Assembly (NCBI RefSeq): GCF_003148805.1 | Contig: NZ_QGGX01000006.1 | Coordinates: forward strand, 186,001 to 250,000 | DNA: 64,000 bases | Source of the DNA: Aminobacter sp. AP02 | GTDB taxonomy: Bacteria; Pseudomonadota; Alphaproteobacteria; Rhizobiales; Rhizobiaceae | Direction of reading: 5' to 3' | Shown: positions 26,725 through 35,782 of the stretch, in pieces | Numbering within the stretch: position 1 is the first letter of the stretch | Layout of the letters: the number at the start of each line of letters is the position of its first letter | The notes under the pieces: model-generated | Told to the model about the DNA's origin: nothing | What the model saw: only the letters and a program-made list of their open reading frames with translations | The model's database searches: none | Position numbers and translations under genes: made by a program

Positions 26725-28560
26725 ATGCGTTGGAATTCCGGGCAAGAGATGTCAGCCACAGCCTCCGCAGGGAGTGTGACAGGGCTTGGCGAACTGCCCG
26801 AATGGAACCTCGGCGACCTCTATGCCGGGATGGAAGCGCCCGAGCTTGTCCGCGACCTCGACAAGGCCTCGGCCGATGCGGTCGCCTTCGAGGCCCGCTG
26901 GAAAGGAACGCTTTCGATCGAGGCAGCGCGTGGTGCCGCAGGCAAGCTTGGCGAGGCGATGCGCAGCTACGAGGCGCTGGAGGAACTTGTCGGGCGCGTG
27001 GTCTCTTATGCCGGACTGGTCTACTCCGGCGACACCTCCGACCCCAAGCGCGCCAAGCTCTACGGCGACGTCCAGGAAAAGATGACCGACGCCAGCGCGC
27101 ATCTCTTGTTCTTCGCGCTCGAACTCAACCTCGTCGACGACGAGCTGATCCTCCAGGCGCTCGACGATGATCCGGCCTTCGGCCACTACCGCCCTTGGGT
27201 GCTCGACCTGCGCAAGGACAAGCCTTACCAGCTCGAAGACCGCGTCGAGCAGCTGTTCCATGAGAAGTCGATCACCGGGCGCGGTGCCTGGAACAGGCTG
27301 TTCGACGAGACGATGTCCGACCTGCGTTTCGACATCGGCGGCGAGGAACTGACCCTCGAGCCGGCGCTGAACAAGCTTCAGGACCCGGACGGCGAGGTGC
27401 GCAAGGCGGCATCCGAAGCACTTGCCGCGACCTTCCGCAAGAACCTGCGCGTATTCACCCTGATCACCAACACCTTGTCCAAGGACAAGGAGATTTCCGA
27501 CCGCTGGCGCGGCTTCGAAGACATTGCCGACTCCCGACACCTAGCCAACCGGGTCGAGCGCGAAGTGGTCGACGCCCTCGCCGCCGCCGTTCGCGAGGCC
27601 TATCCGCGCCTGTCGCACCGCTATTATGCGATGAAGGCCAGATGGCTCGGCATGGAGGTGATGAACCATTGGGATCGCAACGCGCCGTTGCCCGAGACGC
27701 CGCAGGCAACCATTGGCTGGGACGAAGCCAAGGACACGGTGCTGACCGCTTATCAGCGCTTTTCGCCTGAGATGGCCGACATCGCGCGCGATTTCTTCGA
27801 CCGCCGCTGGATCGACGCGCCGGTGCGTCCGGGCAAGGCGCCAGGCGCCTTTGCGCACCCCACGGTGCCCTCGGCGCATCCCTACGTCCTGCTCAACTAC
27901 ATGGGCAAGCCGCGCGACGTCATGACCCTGGCCCACGAACTCGGCCACGGCGTGCATCAGGTACTGGCTGGCGGCCAGGGCGCGCTGATGGCCTCCACAC
28001 CGCTGACGCTGGCCGAAACCGCGAGCGTGTTCGGCGAGATGCTGACCTTCCGCTCGCTGCTCGACCGCACCACCGACAAGCGCGAGCGCAAGGCGATGCT
28101 GGCCCAGAAGGTCGAAGACATGATCAACACGGTCGTGCGCCAGATCGCCTTCTACGAATTCGAGCGCAAGGTGCATTCCGAGCGAAAGAATGGCGAGCTG
28201 ACCTCCGACCAGCTCGGCCAATTCTGGCTCGAGGTGCAGGCCGAGAGCCTGGGGCCGGCGATCAAGCTGCGCGACGGTTACGAGGTGTTCTGGTCCTACA
28301 TCCCGCACTTCATACATTCGCCCTTCTACGTCTATGCCTACGCCTTCGGCGATTGCCTGGTGAACTCGCTCTATGCGGTCTACCAGAATGCAGAGAGCGG
28401 CTTTCAGGAGAAGTATTTCGAGATGCTGCGCGCTGGCGGCACCAAGCATCACTCCGAGCTTCTGAAGCCGTTCGGGCTCGACGCCACCGACCCGGCCTTC
28501 TGGCAGAAGGGTCTTGCCGTCATCGACAACCTCATTGACGAGTTGGAAGCGCTGGACTGA
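26725..28560 (+). CDS. pepF: M3 family oligoendopeptidase F
   Basis: 611 residues. It is a cytoplasmic zinc metallopeptidase that degrades short peptides. The zinc motif HELGHGVH starts at H404, followed by the third ligand Glu in LTLAETASVFGEM, as in M3B enzymes; substrate-binding Tyr/His residues are in SPFYVYAYAFGDCLV. The length matches PepF (about 600). The ATG at 26725 is chosen since AAAAGGAAGA precedes it; an upstream TTG (26686) has no such signal. The gene runs alone before pabB (30-base gap) and may share its transcript. Confidence 0.94.
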   Translation: MRWNSGQEMSATASAGSVTGLGELPEWNLGDLYAGMEAPELVRDLDKASADAVAFEARWKGTLSIEAARGAAGKLGEAMRSYEALEELVGRVVSYAGLVYSGDTSDPKRAKLYGDVQEKMTDASAHLLFFALELNLVDDELILQALDDDPAFGHYRPWVLDLRKDKPYQLEDRVEQLFHEKSITGRGAWNRLFDETMSDLRFDIGGEELTLEPALNKLQDPDGEVRKAASEALAATFRKNLRVFTLITNTLSKDKEISDRWRGFEDIADSRHLANRVEREVVDALAAAVREAYPRLSHRYYAMKARWLGMEVMNHWDRNAPLPETPQATIGWDEAKDTVLTAYQRFSPEMADIARDFFDRRWIDAPVRPGKAPGAFAHPTVPSAHPYVLLNYMGKPRDVMTLAHELGHGVHQVLAGGQGALMASTPLTLAETASVFGEMLTFRSLLDRTTDKRERKAMLAQKVEDMINTVVRQIAFYEFERKVHSERKNGELTSDQLGQFWLEVQAESLGPAIKLRDGYEVFWSYIPHFIHSPFYVYAYAFGDCLVNSLYAVYQNAESGFQEKYFEMLRAGGTKHHSELLKPFGLDATDPAFWQKGLAVIDNLIDELEALD

Positions 28561-28590
28561 GCCCGGCACGTTCCCATACACGCTGAAATC

Positions 28591-29745
28591 ATGGCTGATA
28601 TTGCTTCTCCATTCGTCCTATTCAGGGACGACCCCGCCGGCCGCGAGGTGCTGTTCGAGGCACCCCGCGAAGTCATTGTCGCGCATGACACTGCGGACTT
28701 TTTTCCGGCCTTGCAGGCAGCCCAAAAGGCGCACGAACAGGGCAAATGGCTGGCCGGCTATTTTTCCTACGAGGCCGGCTACCTGCTCGAACCCAAGCTT
28801 CGGCCGCTCCTTCCCGAGGGCCGGCGCGCTCCGCTGGTGTGCCTTGGCGTGTTCGACCAGCCATCGGACCGCAACCGGGCGCCATCGCGCGAACCCGTCA
28901 CCAACGGACCGATCTTCGACGCCCGGGCGACATGGTCAGAAGCCGACTATGAACGCCGTTTCAGGAAACTGCACCAGCATCTGCGCCAGGGCGATTGCTA
29001 CCAGGCCAACCTGACATTCCCTGTCCATGCGCAATGGACCGGCCAAGCGCTCGATGCCTTCGATGCGCTGATCGCGCGCCAGCCCGTGAAGTATGGCGCG
29101 CTTGTATCGCTCGGCGGCCCCGTGGTGCTTTCGCGCTCGCCCGAGCTGTTCTTCGAGATTGACAGCGAAGGCTGGATCGAGACCCATCCGATGAAGGGTA
29201 CTGCCCCGCGCGGCAAGACGCCCGAAGAGGACGCAGCACTGCGCGAATTCCTGCGCAACGACGGGAAAAACCAGGCGGAAAACCGCATGATCGTCGATCT
29301 CTTGCGCAACGACATCTCGCTCATCAGCGAGGTCGGCACGCTCGACGTGCCCGAACTGTTCCGCATCGAGAGCTATCCGACAGTGCACCAGATGGTCAGC
29401 CGCGTGCGGGCCAAGCTCTTGCCGGGGCTTTCCATCGAGCGGGTGTTTGCCGCCCTGTTTCCATGCGGCTCGATCACCGGCGCGCCTAAAATCCGGGCGA
29501 TGGAGATCCTGCGTGAACTGGAAAGCGTGCCGCGCGACGTCTATTGCGGCGCAATCGGCTGGATAGCACCTGGCGGGACGATGCGTTTTTCCGTGGCGAT
29601 CAGGACCATCACTCTGCATGAGGACGGCGAGGCCGTGTACAATGTCGGTGGCGGAGTTGTCTTCGATTCAACTTCGGAAGCGGAGTACGCGGAATGCCTT
29701 CTCAAAGCACGCTTCGCCACGGGCACGGTGCCGGCTTCGAGCTGA
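28591..29745 (+). CDS. pabB: Aminodeoxychorismate synthase component I
   Basis: 384 residues. It converts chorismate with ammonia to 4-amino-4-deoxychorismate for folate synthesis. The chorismate-binding domain is seen with ETHPMKGTAPRGKTPEEDAA, the Mg/chorismate motif NRMIVDLLRNDI, FPCGSITGAPKIRAMEILRE and FSVAIRTITL. The N-terminal part is shorter than in TrpE/PabB (about 450), as in many alphaproteobacterial PabB. PMKGT instead of PIKGT is seen in this subgroup. The 3' end overlaps pabC by 52 bases in another frame, so the two are coupled. No pabA is in the window. Confidence 0.93.
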   Translation: MADIASPFVLFRDDPAGREVLFEAPREVIVAHDTADFFPALQAAQKAHEQGKWLAGYFSYEAGYLLEPKLRPLLPEGRRAPLVCLGVFDQPSDRNRAPSREPVTNGPIFDARATWSEADYERRFRKLHQHLRQGDCYQANLTFPVHAQWTGQALDAFDALIARQPVKYGALVSLGGPVVLSRSPELFFEIDSEGWIETHPMKGTAPRGKTPEEDAALREFLRNDGKNQAENRMIVDLLRNDISLISEVGTLDVPELFRIESYPTVHQMVSRVRAKLLPGLSIERVFAALFPCGSITGAPKIRAMEILRELESVPRDVYCGAIGWIAPGGTMRFSVAIRTITLHEDGEAVYNVGGGVVFDSTSEAEYAECLLKARFATGTVPASS

Positions 29746-30359
29746 TCGAGACCATGCGCTGGGAACCGGCGACCGGCTTCCTGCGTGGGGGCTTGCATCT
29801 TGCGCGGCTCAGGGCGTCTGCCAAGGCACTTGGCTTCACCTTCGACCAGGGAACTGTCGAAAATGCGCTTAGGCTCGCGGTGGGTGGCGACACCGCCCTC
29901 AGGGTCCGCCTGGCCCTTTCCGCCGATGGCAGCGTCGATATCACGACGCAGGCCTTCACTCCGCTTGCTCCTGATACCACCTGGATCGTGCGCATCGCCG
30001 ACACGAGGCTCGCCTCGTCAAATCCGCTGCTTCGGCACAAGACCACGCGCCGCGACGCCTATGATCGCGCCCGCGCCGAATTTTCGCGCGAACAGGCCGA
30101 CGAGGTGATCCTGCTCAACGAGGCTGGCGACGTCTGCGAAGGCACGATCACCAATGTCTTCGTTGATATGGGCGACGGCGGCCCGCTCAAGACGCCTGCC
30201 CTCGCCTGCGGCCTGCTCGCCGGGGTGCTGCGCGGCGAAATGATCGAAGGCGGCATGGCTGTGGAGGCGGTCGTGAGCGCTGCCGATTTTCGCCGAGCCG
30301 CGAAAATCTGGTTCGGCAATTCGCTGCGCGGTTTGATCGCGGCGAACCTGGCCCAATAG
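29694..30359 (+). CDS. pabC: Class IV aminotransferase, 4-amino-4-deoxychorismate lyase
   Basis: 221 residues. PLP enzyme of fold type IV; the lysine is in LLRHKTTRRDAYDRAR and the cofactor-binding block is NEAGDVCEGTITNVFVD, as in PabC. It splits aminodeoxychorismate to p-aminobenzoate and pyruvate. It is shorter than typical PabC (about 270) and lacks part of the N-terminal region, but the core strands are present. ATG 29694 lies inside the end of pabB, and this overlapping pabB-pabC order supports the function. Confidence is good for family, slightly lower for substrate. Confidence 0.88.
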   Translation: MPSQSTLRHGHGAGFELIETMRWEPATGFLRGGLHLARLRASAKALGFTFDQGTVENALRLAVGGDTALRVRLALSADGSVDITTQAFTPLAPDTTWIVRIADTRLASSNPLLRHKTTRRDAYDRARAEFSREQADEVILLNEAGDVCEGTITNVFVDMGDGGPLKTPALACGLLAGVLRGEMIEGGMAVEAVVSAADFRRAAKIWFGNSLRGLIAANLAQ

Positions 30360-30426
30360 CGCGACATTGCCGACATCCCGCGCCGCAGGCTAAGCCACAC
30401 CCAGCCACTCAGTCCGACAAGTTGCG

Positions 30427-31350
30427 ATGACCGACAGCCCCACCCACACCCCATATGACGGCAGCTCGAAACCATTCGCCATCGGCCTCAAGCAAGCCGA
30501 GCCGCGCGACTGGATCGAGCTCGACGATCATCTCGAGGCCTATCTCTCGGAAAAAGACAGGCTCTATGCCGAGTTGCCCGACAAGGTGTTCGTCGCCGAG
30601 CCGGAAACGCGGGAGGCCCAGCAGGAAGTGCTCGACCTCCTGGTCGCGCATCTCGTCGAGCGCTTCCCCGAAGCCTATTGCCTCGAAGGCGGCCGCTGCG
30701 TCGTCGCAGGGACAGACCGGTCCGTCGATATCCAGAACGCTGGCGACAATCCGCTGATCGCCGCCTCGAAGCTGGTGCAGGAAGATCTCATTCTGATGCG
30801 GCAGGGCGAGAATGGCTGGCGGCTGGCGGCCGGCTCGCTGTGTTTTCCCTCGTCATGGAAGCTCACCGAAAAATTCGGCCTGCCAATCCACCAGATCCAC
30901 GGCCCCGTGCCCGGCTTCGGCCCCGGCACCCGCATGGCCGAGTTGATCGCTCGCATGTTCGACAAGTTGGCTGTGCTGGTCGAGCGTTTCAACTGGTCGA
31001 TCCAGGCCAGTGGAGATCTCTATCACCCGCTCTCCGACCGCCAGCGCATCGCTCGCTCGTCGGAGACCCAGTCGACCTTTGCCGACGCCGATGTCGCCGG
31101 CCGGGCCTTCATCCGCGTCGAGCGGCAGACCTTGAGAAAGCTGCCGGTCTCTGGCGACATCCTGTTCACCATCCGCATCTATCTCGACCCTCTCGCGGTG
31201 CTTGCGCAGAGCGACGAACGCGCCCTATTGGCCGCATCCTTCGCAGAGCAACTGATGAGCCTCGACCGCGAGCAACTCGACTACAAAGGCCTCGCCGCCG
31301 ACCGGGACAGGCTCGTCGATTTCCTGCATTCCATGGCGAACGCCGGCTAA
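30427..31350 (+). CDS. DUF3445 protein (heme-dependent oxidative N-demethylase family)
   Basis: 307 residues, soluble. The DUF3445 core can be traced: LSEKDRLYAELPDKVFVAEP, LEGGRCVV, LVQEDLILMRQGENGWRLAA, SLCFPSSWKLTEKFGLPIHQ, IHGPVPGF and LRVERQTL-like IRVERQTLRKLP, ending in DRLVDFLHSM. Members of the family have been reported as heme-dependent N-demethylases acting on dimethylamine-like substrates, with a conserved His that binds heme (candidate HQIHGPVPG). The real substrate here is unknown. The gene stands alone between pabC and homospermidine synthase, and a hairpin terminator follows. Confidence 0.85.
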   Translation: MTDSPTHTPYDGSSKPFAIGLKQAEPRDWIELDDHLEAYLSEKDRLYAELPDKVFVAEPETREAQQEVLDLLVAHLVERFPEAYCLEGGRCVVAGTDRSVDIQNAGDNPLIAASKLVQEDLILMRQGENGWRLAAGSLCFPSSWKLTEKFGLPIHQIHGPVPGFGPGTRMAELIARMFDKLAVLVERFNWSIQASGDLYHPLSDRQRIARSSETQSTFADADVAGRAFIRVERQTLRKLPVSGDILFTIRIYLDPLAVLAQSDERALLAASFAEQLMSLDREQLDYKGLAADRDRLVDFLHSMANAG

Positions 31351-31436
31351 CTATAGCGGCATAACGTCCGCTTCCCACAGCATATGGGGCGCCGGATTCG
31401 CTTTATTGCAACAAGCATGTATGGTTTAGCTGTTGA

Positions 31437-31465
31437 AGCCGGGTCAATCGTGGCCCGGCTCTTTT
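31437..31465 (+). terminator. Hairpin with T tract between the DUF3445 gene and hss
   Basis: AGCCGGG (31437-31443) and CCCGGCT (31454-31460) form a 7-bp stem with a 10-base loop, followed by CTTTTAG. It could terminate the DUF3445 transcript. It lies only 26 bases before the hss start, so it could also act as an attenuator if the hss promoter is upstream of it. Confidence 0.65.
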
Positions 31466-31490
31466 AGTGTGAGAAGGAGTGCCATAAAAA

Positions 31491-32936
31491 ATGGCGAATG
31501 AAAAATGGCCCGTTTACGGTGAGATTGCTGGTCCTGTTGTGATGATCGGTTTCGGCTCGATCGGTCGCGGAACTCTCCCCCTCATTGAACGCCATTTCAA
31601 GTTCGACAAGTCGCGCATGGTGATTATCGATCCCAGCGACGAGAACCGTAAACTCGCGGATGAGCGCGGCATCAAATTCATCCAGGAGGCGGTAACCAAG
31701 GACAATTACAAGGAGCTTCTGACGCCCCTGCTGACCAATGGCGGAGGCCAGGGTTTCTGCGTCAACCTGTCGGTCGACACCGGTTCGGTGGACCTGATGC
31801 ATCTGTGCCGCAAGCTCGGCACCCTTTACGTCGACACCGTCATCGAGCCGTGGCTCGGGTTCTACTTCGACAACAACGCCGGCAATGACGAGCGCACCAA
31901 CTATGCGTTGCGCGAAACGCTTCTGGCCGAACGGCGCAAGCACCCCGGCGGCACGACCGCCGTCTCCACCTGCGGCGCCAACCCGGGCATGGTCTCGTGG
32001 TTCGTCAAGCAGGCGCTGGTCAACCTCTCCAAGGACCTCGGCATCGAATTCGAGGAACCCGCACAGCACGACCGCGAAGGCTGGGCCGCGCTGATGAAGA
32101 AGGCGGGCGTCAAGGGCATTCACATCGCCGAGCGCGACACCCAGCGCACCAAGAATCCCAAGCCGATGAACGTGTTCTGGAACACCTGGTCGGTCGAAGG
32201 CTTCATCTCGGAAGGCCTGCAGCCGGCCGAGCTCGGCTGGGGCACGCACGAGACCTGGAAGCCCAAGAACGCCAAGAAGTTCAAGCACGGCAACAAGGGC
32301 GCGATCTATCTCGAACAGCCAGGCGCCAACACCCGCGTCCGTACCTGGTGCCCGACGCCAGGACCGCAGTACGGTTTCCTGGTCACCCACAACGAGGCGA
32401 TCTCGATCTCCGACTTCTTCACAGTGCGCTCCAAGAAGGGCAAGGTGACTTACCGTCCGACCTGCCACTACGCTTATCATCCTTGCAACGACGCGGTTCT
32501 GTCGATGCACGAGATGTTCGGCGCCGCCGGCAAGCCGCAGCCAGTGCACCACGTTCTCGACGAGGACGAGCTGGTCGATGGTGTCGACGAACTCGGCGTG
32601 CTGCTCTACGGCCACGACAAGAACGCCTATTGGTTCGGCTCGCAGCTGTCGCTGGAACAGGCCCGCAAGCTCGCGCCCTATCAGAACGCAACGGGCCTGC
32701 AGGTCTCCTCGGCGGTGCTCGCAGGCATGGTCTGGGCGCTGGAGAACCCGGAGGCCGGTATCGTCGAGGCCGACGAAACCGACTACCGGCGCTGCCTCGA
32801 AGTGCAATTGCCCTACCTCGGGCCGGTCAACGGCTATTACACCGACTGGACGCCGCTCGAAGGCCGCCCTGGCCTGTTCGAGGAGGATCTCGACAAGGAC
32901 GATCCATGGCAGTTCCGCAACGTTCTGGTGCGCTAA
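31491..32936 (+). CDS. hss: Homospermidine synthase
   Basis: 481 residues. It makes sym-homospermidine from two putrescines (NAD-dependent aminobutyl transfer), the main triamine in many rhizobia. A Rossmann-like start VVMIGFGSIGRGTLPLIERH, then the conserved blocks NLSVDTGSVDLMHLCRKLG, YVDTVIEPWLG, TAVSTCGANPGMVSW and HPCNDAVLSMHEM are typical of bacterial HSS. Length fits (about 475-480). GAGAAGGAGTG lies before the ATG at 31491. Putrescine can come from the ornithine decarboxylase at 5420. The gene is alone; a hairpin directly upstream may regulate it. Confidence 0.96.
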   Translation: MANEKWPVYGEIAGPVVMIGFGSIGRGTLPLIERHFKFDKSRMVIIDPSDENRKLADERGIKFIQEAVTKDNYKELLTPLLTNGGGQGFCVNLSVDTGSVDLMHLCRKLGTLYVDTVIEPWLGFYFDNNAGNDERTNYALRETLLAERRKHPGGTTAVSTCGANPGMVSWFVKQALVNLSKDLGIEFEEPAQHDREGWAALMKKAGVKGIHIAERDTQRTKNPKPMNVFWNTWSVEGFISEGLQPAELGWGTHETWKPKNAKKFKHGNKGAIYLEQPGANTRVRTWCPTPGPQYGFLVTHNEAISISDFFTVRSKKGKVTYRPTCHYAYHPCNDAVLSMHEMFGAAGKPQPVHHVLDEDELVDGVDELGVLLYGHDKNAYWFGSQLSLEQARKLAPYQNATGLQVSSAVLAGMVWALENPEAGIVEADETDYRRCLEVQLPYLGPVNGYYTDWTPLEGRPGLFEEDLDKDDPWQFRNVLVR

Positions 32937-33081
32937 AAAAGATGAGAGCGATGGGCACCAGGGAAGTAGGTTTACTGCCCTAGTGCCTTACTGCCTCAGT
33001 TCTTAACCGCCTTGCTCTGCCCTTGCCTTCATCGCCAAATCGGGCGATTGAAGGCAAGCGGACTGAGGAGAGGACTACTTC

Positions 33082-33465
33082 ATGACAACTTCGCGCAAAA
33101 TTGTTTCGGCCGGAGTACTTGCCCTGCTTGCGGCCGCCATTGCCGGCTGCTCTACCAGCGGTGGCTCTTCGGGCGGTGGTTCCGGATCGGCGCCATCGGG
33201 TGTGGAAGGTGCTTGGCTCGACGCCAAGGGGACCGGGCTTTCGACCTTCACGAACGGCTCGTTCCAGACGGTCGCAACCGATACCGGCCAGAAGCTTTCT
33301 GACGGCACCTACATCCTGACCGGCGCCAATTCGGTACAGATCAACGGCACCTCGTTGATCCGCCAGTCGCCGATCAGCTTCAACTGCCTGCTGATCTCCG
33401 CCAACCAGCTGAACTGCACCAGCGGCACCAACCAGCAATTCACGCTGACCAGGCGTTCGGCCTGA
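33082..33465 (+). CDS. omp10: Omp10-type outer membrane lipoprotein
   Basis: 127 residues. The signal peptide has lipobox IAGC with Cys23; a Ser/Gly-rich linker of about 18 residues follows, then a compact beta domain. Blocks such as GVEGAWLDAKG, SFQTVATDTGQKLSDGTYIL, INGTSLIRQSPISFNCLLIS and NQLNCTSGTNQQFTLTRRSA align by eye with my recollection of Brucella Omp10, including the conserved Cys pair in the mature part. Omp10 is an abundant exposed lipoprotein and antigen. AGGAGAGGAC precedes the ATG at 33082. A strong terminator follows at 33534. Confidence 0.85.
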   Translation: MTTSRKIVSAGVLALLAAAIAGCSTSGGSSGGGSGSAPSGVEGAWLDAKGTGLSTFTNGSFQTVATDTGQKLSDGTYILTGANSVQINGTSLIRQSPISFNCLLISANQLNCTSGTNQQFTLTRRSA

Positions 33466-33533
33466 CCTACCGCAGCGGCCCGAAAATCAGATCAGATTTT
33501 CAAGGGGCGCGATGCGTGGATTCGTAGTTTCAG

Positions 33534-33572
33534 AGCGCCGTGCGTCCATTCGAACGCACGGCGCTTTGGTTT
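33534..33572 (+). terminator. Terminator after omp10
   Basis: AGCGCCGTGCGT (33534-33545) and ACGCACGGCGCT (33554-33565) pair perfectly over an 8-base loop; the tail is TTGGTTT. A second short inverted repeat, GAAAATC/GATTTTC, lies at 33482-33501. Confidence 0.8.
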
Positions 33573-33735
33573 ACGTACGTATGCTCCTGCGCACGGCAAG
33601 TAAGCCGGCTTGTCGTTTCCGATTCTCCCTTGCATCCGCAAAATGAGGATGTGAACATGGCACCAAGGAATGTGTAACATTCCGGTCAAGCGAAGACGCT
33701 AAACGTCTCGCGGGGGTCATTCGGGAGATTTCAAC

Positions 33736-35655
33736 ATGAAGAGATTGGCTGCCATTGCGGCTTTGTCAGCTTCGGCGTTCGGCTATTCCGCCGCGCCGTC
33801 ATTCGCCGATTACGCTTTGACCATCATGCACATCAATGACTGGCACAGCCGCATTGAGAGCAACAACAAATTCGAATCGACTTGCTCGACCGAAGAAGAG
33901 GGCAAGGGCGAGTGCATCGGCGGCGCGGCGCGCCTGGTGACGGCGATCGCCGACCAGCGCAAGAAACTCGAAGGCCAGAACGTGCTGCTGCTCAATGGCG
34001 GCGACAATTTTCAGGGCTCGCTGTTCTACGCCACCTACAAGGGCGCGGTTGAAGCGGAATTCCTCAACCAGATGAAGTTCGACGCCATGACCGTGGGCAA
34101 CCACGAGTTCGACGACGGCGAGGAAGCGCTGGTGCCGTTCCTCGAGAAGATCCAGTTCCCGGTCCTTTCCGCCAACGTGCATCCCAATGCGCAGTCCAAG
34201 GTCGGCGACCGCATCAAGCCGTCGCTCGTGCTCGAGGTCGGCGGCCAGAAGATCGGCATCGTCGGCGCCGTCACCAACGACACGCCCGAAGTTGCCTCGC
34301 CCGGCCCCAACATTGCCATCGAAGACGACGTCAAGAACATCACTGCCGAAGTGGAGAAGCTGAAGGCCGAGGGCGTCAACAAGATCATCGCCCTCACCCA
34401 TGTCGGCTATCCCCGCGACAAGGAGATGATCGCCAAGATCCCCGGCGTCGACGTGGTTGTCGGCGGTCACTCGCACTCGCTGCTGTCGAACACCGACGCC
34501 AAGGCCGAAGGGCCTTATCCGACGATGATCGACAACCCCGACGGCTACAAGGTGCCGGTCACCCAGGCTGCGTCCTACTCGAAGTATCTCGGCGAATTCA
34601 CGGTGACCTTCGACGACAACGGCGTCGTCAAGGAAGCCAAGGGCGATCCAATCTATCTCGACAATTCGATCAAGCCCGACGAGGCAGTGCTTGCCCGCAT
34701 CAAGGAACTCGGCGCGCCGATCGAGGAACTGAAGAACAAGGAAGTCTCGGAGACCACCGCCCTGATCGACGGCAGCCGTGAAAGCTGCCGGGCACGCGAG
34801 TGCGAAATGGGCAACCTGATTTCCGATGCCATTCTCGACCGCGTCAAGGATCAGGGCGTCACCATCGTCTTCCAGAACGGCGGCGGCATTCGTGCCTCCA
34901 TCGACCAGGGCGTCGTCACCATGGGTGAAGTTCTAACGGTCCTGCCATTCCAGAACACGCTCGCCACCTTCCAGCTTTCGGGCAAGGACATCGTCGCCTC
35001 GCTTGAAGCAGGCGTCAGCGAGATCGAAGAGGGCAAGGGCAAGTTCCCGCAGGTTTCCGGGCTCAAATATTCCTTCGACAAGTCGGTCGCCGCCAATGCC
35101 GGCCGCGTCAAGTCGGTGGAAGTGATGGACGGTGGCGCCTGGAAGCCGATCGACGAAGCCAAGGTCTACACGGTGGCGACCAACAACTACGTGCGCCAGG
35201 GCGGCGACGGCTACAAGCTTTTCGCCGAAAACGCCACCAACGCCTATGACTACGGTCCGAGCCTCGAACAGGTCGTCGCCGACTATCTCGCCAAGAACCG
35301 GCCCTTCACGCCGAAGCTGGACGGCCGCATCACCGAGATCGCCGTAGCGGCGGCAGCCGCCCCTGCTGCAGAACCCGCCAAGCCCGCGGACGCTGCACCT
35401 GCGACCCCCGTCCTGCCCGGCGCTTCGACCGAGATCGCAAACACCCCGCCAACCGTGGAACCGGCCAAGCCCGCCGAGGCAGCGCCGGCTGGTGCCAAGT
35501 CGCATACGGTGGTTGCTGGCGACACGTTCTGGGACCTCGCCAAGACCTATCTCGGCGATCCGACCAAGTGGAAAGCAATCGCCGAGGCCAATCCTGACGC
35601 CAAGGCCAAGGACCTGCACATCGGCGGAACGCTTTCGATCCCGTCGGTAAACTGA
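33736..35655 (+). CDS. Periplasmic 5'-nucleotidase / cyclic phosphodiesterase (UshA-like) with C-terminal LysM
   Basis: 639 residues. A signal peptide (about 1-24) is followed by the metallophosphatase domain: MHINDWHSRIE, NGGDNFQGSLF, MTVGNHEFDDGE, THVGYPRDK and GGHSHSLL carry the dinuclear metal ligands. The 5'-nucleotidase C-terminal domain follows (FQNGGGIRASIDQGVVTMGE, NNYVRQGGDGYKLF). A Pro/Ala linker (about 535-590) leads to a LysM domain (HTVVAGDTFWDLAKTYLGDP to the end), which should hold the enzyme on peptidoglycan. E. coli UshA (550 residues) has no LysM. The ATG at 33736 is the only good start. Confidence 0.93.
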   Translation: MKRLAAIAALSASAFGYSAAPSFADYALTIMHINDWHSRIESNNKFESTCSTEEEGKGECIGGAARLVTAIADQRKKLEGQNVLLLNGGDNFQGSLFYATYKGAVEAEFLNQMKFDAMTVGNHEFDDGEEALVPFLEKIQFPVLSANVHPNAQSKVGDRIKPSLVLEVGGQKIGIVGAVTNDTPEVASPGPNIAIEDDVKNITAEVEKLKAEGVNKIIALTHVGYPRDKEMIAKIPGVDVVVGGHSHSLLSNTDAKAEGPYPTMIDNPDGYKVPVTQAASYSKYLGEFTVTFDDNGVVKEAKGDPIYLDNSIKPDEAVLARIKELGAPIEELKNKEVSETTALIDGSRESCRARECEMGNLISDAILDRVKDQGVTIVFQNGGGIRASIDQGVVTMGEVLTVLPFQNTLATFQLSGKDIVASLEAGVSEIEEGKGKFPQVSGLKYSFDKSVAANAGRVKSVEVMDGGAWKPIDEAKVYTVATNNYVRQGGDGYKLFAENATNAYDYGPSLEQVVADYLAKNRPFTPKLDGRITEIAVAAAAAPAAEPAKPADAAPATPVLPGASTEIANTPPTVEPAKPAEAAPAGAKSHTVVAGDTFWDLAKTYLGDPTKWKAIAEANPDAKAKDLHIGGTLSIPSVN

Positions 35656-35678
35656 TAGGGCTCTCTTGCCCTCAACAA

Positions 35679-35712
35679 GTCCGCCCGGCATGCCGGGCGG
35701 ACTTTGTTTTTT
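35679..35712 (+). terminator. Terminator of the 5'-nucleotidase gene
   Basis: AGTCCGCCCGG and CCGGGCGGACT form an 11-bp stem with a tiny loop, followed by TTGTTTTTT. Clear intrinsic terminator. Confidence 0.9.
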
Positions 35713-35782
35713 GGGTGCGGCCAGACGCGACATTGAACGGTTGCGCCTTTCAACTAGGTATCCCGCATTACGGAGACACCGA

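Noticed and set aside
27541-28581. 346-codon frame opposite pepF
   Set aside because: Shadow of pepF without motifs or a ribosome binding site.
31464-32807. 447-codon frame opposite homospermidine synthase
   Set aside because: Mirror of hss codon usage; the composition is typical of antisense frames and no domain is seen.
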